DNA of 64,000 nucleotides from an uncultured Ignavibacteriota bacterium (GTDB taxonomy: Bacteria > Bacteroidota > Ignavibacteria > Palsa-1295): NCBI GenBank assembly GCA_903900335.1, contig CAIUMP010000053.1:1-64000 (forward strand), in the 5' to 3' direction. Both the position numbers and the translations under genes were made by a program. Position 1 is the stretch's first letter, and each line of letters starts with the position of its first letter. Below the pieces are notes generated by a model. The model made no database searches. It was not told the DNA's origin and was given only the letters and a program-made list of their open reading frames with translations. This document shows positions 53,301 through 57,331 of the stretch, piece by piece.

Positions 53301-54604
53301 CCGAGGAAGTTTGTGGGCACACTGGTGCCGCTGTTTCCGGTGAGAAGCCAGCCGGCCGTACCAGTATTGCCAATGGTGATCGCACCTCCGGCTGTGGTGA
53401 TGCTGATGCCAGAGCCTGCTGTTAGTGTTGCGGTTGAAATGGGATTGATGCCGTTGCCGATGAGGATTTGTCCGGCAGGAATATTGCTCACGCCAGTGCC
53501 GCCATGCACTACGGGAATGACACCGGTGACATCTGTCGTCAAATCAATCTGCCCGACGGAGAGCACTCCCGCATTGTTGCTTTTGACGATTCCCTGACCG
53601 AAGCCATTTACGGAAACTGTCCCGGTTCCAGGGTTCATCACGATGTTATCTGCGCCAGTGCCATCGCCGAGTGTTGTGGTGCCTGTGATGTTGAGCGATG
53701 CAGCGGAGAGTGCGCCAGTCGCGGATTCCAGCACGGTTGGATTTTCGACCCACGCTGTTCCATTCCATCGAAGCGTGCTATTCAGAATGGAGCCCGGTGG
53801 GAATGCTCCTCCCACGCTTTCATTCGCTACTGTCCAAGAGGTGCCGTTCCACTTCAGGATTTGTCCCGGCGTGGCTCCCGATTGATTCAGTTTTGTAAGC
53901 GTGACGGAGCCATCTGCAAGTTTTGCGGTGGTGATGGCATTATCAGCAACGCCAATGTCCGCATTCGGTCCATTGCCGTTGGTGATCGCGATGGTCTTGT
54001 CTTTGCTTGTAACGGATTGAAAACCATTCGCTATGGCTGGCTTTGCGTGAATGGAAATCGTGTTGCCAATTTCGGTGATCGTCGTGATGCTGTCGCCAGT
54101 GATGTGCAGAGCGCCTGCGAGTTCATTAATGCTTGTGACGACGCCGTGTGCATCGGGCGTCAGTCCTTCGGCGAGTTCGGAGATGTGGGAAGCGAGTGCG
54201 TATGGTGCGCTTGAGAGAGCGGAGCGCGGCGAGAGTTCGGCTTCGCCATCAATACTGACGCCGAGATAGTAGGGATGATCAAAGCGAAGGGTTGCCGGGA
54301 ATGGTGTGAGGGAGCCGATCTGAATGTTGAATATGCCACCGGTGATGGTAGTCGTGTGAGTTTCCTGATACAACTGCTGCCCACCAGAGAGCGAGTCGTA
54401 GAACGCAACGCGTAGAACGTGCGGGCCGCTCGCGGGCTGACTCCCACTCGTTACAGCGCCTTGATAGCTGATGGTGCGCGGCGTTTGCGCGTTCGCAGAA
54501 AGCACGAACGCGATCAGCGTCAGGAGCAGGAACAACAAATAGATTATGAGCCGATTGGTCGTCATCATCGTCGAGTTAGTGCTGTGCCGTATCGAGTGTA
54601 CCAT
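44390..54604 (-). CDS. Giant modular repeat protein (about 3,404 aa), tail-fibre/YadA-head-like
   Basis: One uninterrupted frame of over 10 kb. After a signal sequence (LIIYLLFLLLTLIAFVLSANA) comes a beta-sandwich head: RTISYQGAVTSGSQPASGP, GGIFNIQIGSLTPFPATLRF, HPYYLGVSIDG and LSPRSALSSAPYALASH. Nine modules follow, each opening with a variant of LTGNSGTTxGTNFLGTTDNQ. Most contain a block of short GGG-x-x-N repeats like YadA/Hep-Hag heads (SFIGGGFDDTITAFGGFVGG) and a SFGFN ... AYFGNVNLWLGNTDN ... YTLPTAQPTxNQVLTAT segment. One module carries eleven 17-residue repeats. The C-terminus (VGSIVLVNVVAFTDDGVAPD ... RIGYMIVNKSR) is neither a T9SS sorting domain nor a membrane anchor, so its export route past the outer membrane is unclear. 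Start could also be 54568 or 54565. It lies 58 bases after the anti-sigma gene and is probably in that operon. Confidence 0.85.
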   Translation of the reverse strand: MVHSIRHSTNSTMMTTNRLIIYLLFLLLTLIAFVLSANAQTPRTISYQGAVTSGSQPASGPHVLRVAFYDSLSGGQQLYQETHTTTITGGIFNIQIGSLTPFPATLRFDHPYYLGVSIDGEAELSPRSALSSAPYALASHISELAEGLTPDAHGVVTSINELAGALHITGDSITTITEIGNTISIHAKPAIANGFQSVTSKDKTIAITNGNGPNADIGVADNAITTAKLADGSVTLTKLNQSGATPGQILKWNGTSWTVANESVGGAFPPGSILNSTLRWNGTAWVENPTVLESATGALSAASLNITGTTTLGDGTGADNIVMNPGTGTVSVNGFGQGIVKSNNAGVLSVGQIDLTTDVTGVIPVVHGGTGVSNIPAGQILIGNGINPISTATLTAGSGISITTAGGAITIGNTGTAGWLLTGNSGTSVPTNFLGTTDAQPFEIHVYNGDGNARGSKRVMRYEPNATSANLIGGYQGNAVTSGVVGATIAGGGLNGFVNTVTDDWGFIGGGTNNRAGDNAGSLQSAAYATVAGGGSNIASGQYSSVLGGTGNTASAISTSIGGGAANQATGSYGTVAGGSANTADAYSAVGGGSSNVASGAQDAIPGGSSLTLSGTGSFGFNGESAVGQNPISVSSGRVAVFGNTNLWLANTDNVSSQFRLYGPQNGGPSFPAASTHFSSLSTGVQTADIYYLLPTTQPTVGQVLTANAVTGTGPYSVDLAWGAATGNAWNLTGNSGTTFGTNFLGTTDNNAMMFKTDGVERMSMLAGGNIRIGPQGSGTHLPTNQYPPDSNGLIFSGGTGFSGFDNDNSDPFWIARKNLGNDVSELRVMLGDNATTSPRADFISFGGGQAPSGVFEFVPGVRIDAGGDIGVGTIPPDNGAPHYAALPWAPQNKVDILRGGVAPGSAPSFPITNGTITVTRNPTSGLRLSDFSGTSAQQSAMAFTSNGLVLSVNTSGDVILTNSPAANNWTITGNTGTAAGTNFLGTTDAQDFVIKTNSAEAIRVSSAGYVGIGTTLPSQKINLENGNLLLSRTGASAADTLRMQGVSTGSSSFVAGNQGATTVNYTLPTAQPTTNQVLTATAITGTGPYAVTLGWAAASGNTAWNLTGNAGTTVGTNYLGTQDNQPFEIHVFDNDGSNKGSKRVMRFEPTATSPNIIGGYSGNNAASGAVGIFIGGGGYAGDSNAATASYAAIAGGARNTAGTSAFIGGGMQNFAGYYTVVGGGSTNTASGNYAAVVGGNHNGAADISTFVGGGEFNLASGTGSFVGGGASNTAGSQSSDLYQIIVGGEGNSTRGAYSSLLGGTYNNASSYAAVGGGAYNTADTSSAIPGGGHLKLAPWSFGFNGTPLGGAALVDLSSSSYRNVAYFGGVNMMIGNIDNSPRQIQFYGPNSSLTYAGAKYSSFMAGAQSNTINYTLPTAQPTTNQVLTATAIAGTGPYAVTLGWAAASGNTAWNLTGNSGTTAGTNFLGTTDNQAMEIQVKNGATVNNSIILNPNGSIQRDAGGSARGASAVDLQNTRTATTQVASGANSFLGSGTNNSVAGQLSVIGGGDGSTIAAFNSAIAGGYRNYIGTNSNYSTIGGGARDTTNNTGGVIGGGSDNYNAGQLGTIGGGEFNYVNAADGTIAGGAYDTVSSSANEGTIGGGNYNTVSGAAATVGGGGLNHVNGTSSTISGGGVNNITGNDATIAGGVYNTVNAYYSTISGGVHNYIGGNYSTITGGGYLRLASANSFGFNAGSSSADSAFVTSANTAYFGNVNLWLGNTNNTASQLRFYEPQNGGVAFPGASTNFSSFVAGAQSTDINYTLPTAQPTANQVLTATAISGTGPYAVTLGWTANGGNTAWNLTGNTGTAAGTNFLGTIDNVDLQFRANNVQSGLIQVAATGGTGFGYGVLSHNTTGTANTAVGWEALFANTTGFLNNASGASALSSNTTGYYNSANGAEALYFNTTGNNNTANGYNALVNNTTGSYNTAAGSDALNHNNADGNTANGYRTLYSNTSGNQNAASGYEALYASTTGSANAAYGYQSLYSNSTGSNNTASGQNSLVNNTTGSRNTAVGDSTLLSNIVGSTNSALGHYANVGANNLSNATAIGANALVGQSNSVVLGSIAGMNSASSDAKVGIGTTTPQQKLNVENGNLLLSRTGANAADSLLFQGTSAGISSFVAGAQGATTINYTLPTAQPSANQVLTATAVAGAGPYAVSLGWAAPTSNAWGLTGNTGTTAGTNYLGTTDNQPFEIHVFDGDAASKGSKRVMRFEPNATSANVIAGYQGNAVTSGAVGAIIAGGGVSGATNSVSANYSAISGGTSNTVTGTYSVISGGSTSGLSGSYSAVSGGFGNSVTGNYSTIAGGTGNAISSANSFIGSGAGNSSSAGNSVIGGGASNTSSASATYSAISGGQFNTAGGIASATGGGEYGSANGSHSVIGGGLRNTAGNFSAIPGGDSLTVGASSFGMNVPGGSALAGIINLGALSNLAYFGNMDLWLGNTDNVARGLRFYPASSSTSYATRVYSSLTAGAQSAVINYTLPISQPTANQALSATAITGAGPYNITLGWATPSGGGWALTGNAGTVDGTNFLGTTDNVAFTIRVNNNRAFRIQPTAIAPSFIAGGGDNNVVSTAAGSFVAAGGYNYAGADYAFNGAGAYDSIVSTATYSSITGGYHNKITNQVSGITAGENGYISGDHSFIGGGFDDTITAFGGFVGGGAHNLSLGSDGAVAGGQGNASYLNSFIGGGISNLAGGTIHPAAAVVGGGHDTVYGDYSSIVGGQYNTITSSAVSSSIHSGVNTYIGAANSAIAGGGYLRLTGTHSFGFHAGTGSADSAAVNANSTAFFGNVNLWIGNTNNTSGQLRFYEPQNGGVTFPGASTNYSSFAAGSGQSADINYILPTSQPSTNQVLAATSVTGAGPFAVTLGWSNASGAGWGLTGNTGTTAGTNYLGTTDNIAFEIHVYDGDAANKGSKRVMRYEPTTLGPNIIGGYQGNTVGAGIGGATIAGGGYAGNANYVYSSMATIGGGDSSYIFSSANYAAIGGGRGNRIGNNGFDATIAGGERNSIAGSYSAIPGGSVLTLGSFSFGFNSSGDGQLNTYGADVSNYDSIAYFGNVDLWLGNTGGRRPRQLRFFQTNSANTYSATTYYSAFQAPLSYSSGSIVYTLPATAPVATGNMLLATSGAASSWSWSTGLVWDNTNSRLGVNTTTPSHPIHSINAATTDEMAAVFGVATSATTNQAIGLWGDASNTSASNTGTIGVLATGNGNTTASQTNVAMQINDGEFAMGRTTEAPGSGTDVEAATGGTAYSAQGPSGIVEFTLGATGNLTTTAPTAGAVQNLGSVTINNRYCQVGSIVLVNVVAFTDDGVAPDPRDAGFIVNADNTANGSFSVRIKMLPTVTSASNYSTSDKIRIGYMIVNKSR
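48365..48922 (-). repeat. Eleven tandem 17-residue repeats within the giant gene
   Basis: The 186 residues encoded here divide into eleven units of 17 residues (one of 16), consensus N-T-T-G-x-x-N-T-A-x-G-x-x-A-L-x-x, for example NTTGYYNSANGAEALYF and NTTGNNNTANGYNALVN. At DNA level the unit is 51 bp. Such left-handed coil-like repeats are found in YadA heads and tail-fibre-type proteins. Confidence 0.85.
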
Positions 54605-54662
54605 AGTATTGAATCCCTTCTGAAGCCTTCCGGGGTCGCCCCCACACAAACTGCTAACGTAT

Positions 54663-55796
54663 TTACTTCACAATATTCCATGTCACACCGGCGTCATGCG
54701 TGGTAAGCGCAATGCCATGCGCTCCACGAATTTCGCCTTCCTCACCATTCTTCCACTGCATGCGGAAAAAGTTCGCGGACGTGCCGCTTGTCTGTCTCGT
54801 CCAGACATTGCCAGCATCGGTGCTTCGAATGATAGAGCCACCGTCGCCACAAGCGTAAAGCGTGTCCGCAGTCACGTATCGCACGGCGATGAGCTTTGCA
54901 TCGGTGCCGCTGATTACTTGCCGCCAGTGGCGACCAGCATCGCTCGTGCGAAGTACCGTTCCGTGCCCGCCAACGGCCGCGCCGTTAAGCGTATCAATAA
55001 AGTTGACGCCGTAGAGGTCTGTTGTTGTGCCGCTGGATTGCAGCATCCATGCGTGTCCGCCATCTTCCGAGCAGAATATCTTTCCGGACTCAAAGACGCC
55101 GATAATCTTCTCGCGGGTCAAATAGTCAACCGCGTAAAAATTGCCGACGTTAAGATAGGAGATGATCGGTTCATTGGCAATGTCGGTTTGTCGCACGTCG
55201 GTCACATGGATGAGCTTCTCTGCGTCGTTGGATGATGCCGTCGCTGGTGATGGCGTTCGCTCCTTCTGCACTCGATCCGCAATGGCATTAGGAATCGGCG
55301 GAGTCGTGGGAAGTGAGCTAGTCGGAATAATGGTCGGGGCGACGGCGGAATCGGAAACCGGTGGCATTTGCGGAGGGAGTCCGTTGGCTCGGACAGGCGG
55401 CGTGGTGCTTGTGTTAGACTTAAGATTCGAGTAGAGCACGAATGCCGAGCCGGAAAGCAGTATTGCGATTGTTGCGATGCGAAGAGCGCTATACACGCCA
55501 AGATGCTCAGCGCCTTTGCCGAATACAAACCGACGTATGGCGGAGGGAGTCTCTGCAATCATGCTCCGCTGCTCGGATGGTGCAAAGCGGATGCGTGAGA
55601 AGATGGCGTTCGTTGCGGCGGGTGGCACGGCAACCATCGTGAGATCGCGGCGCATGGCTTGCTCCATCTGGAGTTGGAGCGCCATCTCTTCGCGCCACTC
55701 CGGATGTTCGGCGAGGCCATCGAAGAGTTCGCGCTCGCGCGGAGTGCCCGCGAGTTTGCCGTCCAAATATTCGTTGATGAGTTCTGGATACGTCAT
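54663..55796 (-). CDS. Membrane anti-sigma-like protein fused to a Ycf48/BNR-type propeller
   Basis: A 377-residue single-pass protein. Residues 1-55 read like a cytoplasmic anti-sigma domain (MTYPELINEYLDGKLAGTPR ... LAEHPEWREEMALQLQM), without a clear HxxxCxxC zinc motif. A membrane helix lies at ~105-125 (LRIATIAILLSGSAFVLYSN), followed by a Pro/Ser/Thr-rich linker to ~180. The exported part holds repeated BNR/Ycf48-like blades: IFCSEDGGHAWMLQSSGTTT, GTVLRTSDAGRHWRQVISGT, GSIIRSTDAGNVWTRQTSGT and ALTTHDAGVTWNIVK. The start codon overlaps the sigma-factor stop (TAATG), which is typical for a sigma/anti-sigma pair. The propeller may sense something at the cell surface or in the periplasm and release the sigma factor. 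The role is inferred from position and layout. Confidence 0.72.
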   Translation of the reverse strand: MTYPELINEYLDGKLAGTPRERELFDGLAEHPEWREEMALQLQMEQAMRRDLTMVAVPPAATNAIFSRIRFAPSEQRSMIAETPSAIRRFVFGKGAEHLGVYSALRIATIAILLSGSAFVLYSNLKSNTSTTPPVRANGLPPQMPPVSDSAVAPTIIPTSSLPTTPPIPNAIADRVQKERTPSPATASSNDAEKLIHVTDVRQTDIANEPIISYLNVGNFYAVDYLTREKIIGVFESGKIFCSEDGGHAWMLQSSGTTTDLYGVNFIDTLNGAAVGGHGTVLRTSDAGRHWRQVISGTDAKLIAVRYVTADTLYACGDGGSIIRSTDAGNVWTRQTSGTSANFFRMQWKNGEEGEIRGAHGIALTTHDAGVTWNIVK

Positions 55797-56356
55797 TACT
55801 TCTGGATTCCTAATTCTGCAAAATGTGGGCGCAGCGCGGACTTGACTTTTTCCTTTGCGCGCCACACACGATTACGGAGCGCATCGACGCTGGCCCCCGT
55901 CATTGTGGACATTTCCTGATAGTCGTAGCCCTGATAATACTTAAGCACGAACGCCTCACGGTATTCGTAGTCCAATAGTTCGAGCGCGAGATTGATCAAT
56001 CGGGTGAGTTCGGCCGCGTCTTCTTCGGGACGTGCGGTCATTTCCTCAAGACCTTCGAGTGAGAGCATCGGTTTCGTATCGCGCTTCCAATTGAGACAAT
56101 GGTTGCGCGCGATCATGAGCAGGAAGCCAACGGGATTCGTAACGACGACGTCGGCGCGAGCCGCGTCATAGAATTTCAACCACACCTCTTGCATGAGGTC
56201 TTCGCTGGCTTTTGCGTCACCCGTCATGCGCAGGATGAAGGCGTAGGTGCGCTGCGCGTGTCGAGCGTAGAGTTCGGTGAAGGCGCGTTCAGTACCCTTC
56301 GCGTTTCCACGCAAGGCCGCAACGAGATCCTGATCCGTTAACCGATGGTCTTTCAC
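55796..56356 (-). CDS. ECF-family RNA polymerase sigma factor
   Basis: From a GTG at 56356 the product is 186 residues, the usual ECF length. Sigma-2 region: AFTELYARHAQRTYAFILRM, ASEDLMQEVWLKFYDA (the conserved DLxQEVWLK), NPVGFLLMIARNHCLNWKRD. Sigma-4 region: LLDYEYREAFVLKYYQGYDY, EMSTMTGASVDALRNRVWRA, KEKVKSAL, which is the helix-turn-helix for -35 binding. A TTG at 56509 would add 51 residues with no family match. Its TAA overlaps the ATG of the anti-sigma gene by one base, so the two are coupled. Targets likely include the giant gene downstream. Confidence 0.88.
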   Translation of the reverse strand: MKDHRLTDQDLVAALRGNAKGTERAFTELYARHAQRTYAFILRMTGDAKASEDLMQEVWLKFYDAARADVVVTNPVGFLLMIARNHCLNWKRDTKPMLSLEGLEEMTARPEEDAAELTRLINLALELLDYEYREAFVLKYYQGYDYQEMSTMTGASVDALRNRVWRAKEKVKSALRPHFAELGIQK

Positions 56357-56617
56357 AATTCGCTCGGGTGGGGTTTCGTTGCGTAAGGATTCGCGAGACA
56401 CCTCGCATTTCCACCGCAACCGTTCGAACGTTTGGTCGATCACTTCTGGAGCGATCGGGAAGCAGCACTTATGTTGTCGTGACACTCTCCTACGAGCGCC
56501 ACTCGACAATCCGACACTAGATAGACACGAATTCGAGAAGGATGTCTCAAAAAAATTCGAAGCGTGAAGGGGGGCTTCCGCGCAGCCCTTTTACGCCACG
56601 AGTATAAGTCACGAATA

Positions 56618-56651
56618 TTGGGAAATGTTCGCCGGAAACGGCGTATCTTTG
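56618..56651 (+). promoter_or_regulatory. Candidate promoter TTG-N23-TATCTTTG
   Basis: TTG at 56618 and a perfect TAnnTTTG box (TATCTTTG, 56644-56651) are separated by 23 bases, the upper end of the Bacteroidota range. It lies 26 bases before the lipoprotein ATG at 56678. The 56357-56617 stretch, between this gene and the divergent sigma gene, holds no other recognised feature. Confidence 0.5.
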
Positions 56652-56677
56652 TGCCTTATGTTGTTGCAGAGAAAGTC

Positions 56678-57268
56678 ATGATGTATGCTCGCTGCGGTTC
56701 GGTATTTTTACTTCTGATTTGTTTGGCGTTTTGCGGCTGCTCCGGCAGCTCGGCAGATGCGGGGCATCACGTCGATTTCGCGCTGGAGGACGGTACACAC
56801 GTGGACGGACTCCTCGTCTCCGTCGAGCCGGATTGGCTCGTGCTGGATCGAAATGTCTCGTCTGGGGAGCCGGACATCATGCTCGTGGATTATGCAATCG
56901 TCGATACGGTGACGATCCATGACGAGATGACCTCGGGGCAAAAGGCGGGGATCTCCTTGGTCAGTGCGGCCGCGGGCGGGCTTGCGGGCTACTGGATTGG
57001 CGAAGGATACTTACCGGACAGCACCCGTCCGGCAGATCCACGCAGAAGTACGAGGGCTACGGTTGGTGCAATCGCAGGTGTTGCGCTTGGAGGACTTCTG
57101 AGCTACTTCATCGCAGAAGAAGTGGGATCGACGAAAATTGTGTTTCCTGATCCGAATGATGACGATTACGATTCCATCAGCATGTATGCGAAATATCCCA
57201 CCGGGCTTCCAGCGGATCTCCGGATGGCGCTCGATAGTGGGTGGGAATGGGGATCAGTTAAGAAGTAA
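56678..57268 (+). CDS. Lipoprotein with Gly-rich membrane-spanning segments
   Basis: A 196-residue protein. The N-terminus SVFLLLICLAFCGC is a lipoprotein-type signal with the modified Cys most likely at residue 21, although the lipobox is weak. Residues ~30-85 form a beta-rich domain (VDFALEDGTHVDGLLVSVEP, DWLVLDRNVSSGEPDIMLVD). Two glycine-zipper-like stretches follow, GISLVSAAAGGLAGYWIGEG and ATVGAIAGVALGGLLSYFIA, which may insert into a membrane or pack together. No enzyme motif is seen. The ATG at 56678 was chosen because it begins the signal; an upstream reading has no such feature. A promoter candidate lies just upstream. Function unknown. Confidence 0.6.
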   Translation: MMYARCGSVFLLLICLAFCGCSGSSADAGHHVDFALEDGTHVDGLLVSVEPDWLVLDRNVSSGEPDIMLVDYAIVDTVTIHDEMTSGQKAGISLVSAAAGGLAGYWIGEGYLPDSTRPADPRRSTRATVGAIAGVALGGLLSYFIAEEVGSTKIVFPDPNDDDYDSISMYAKYPTGLPADLRMALDSGWEWGSVKK

Positions 57269-57292
57269 GAGTTAAGAATTAAGAGTTGGGTA

Positions 57293-57310
57293 GAGTGCTG
57301 CTTTGCACTC
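57293..57310 (+). terminator. Small hairpin after the lipoprotein gene
   Basis: GAGTGC TGCTTT GCACTC, 24 bases after the stop, preceded by two copies of AAGAGTTAAGAATT-like sequence (57261-57287). It lacks a T-run, so a terminator role is uncertain. Confidence 0.35.
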
Positions 57311-57331
57311 ACTCGCTACTCAGCCTATTAG

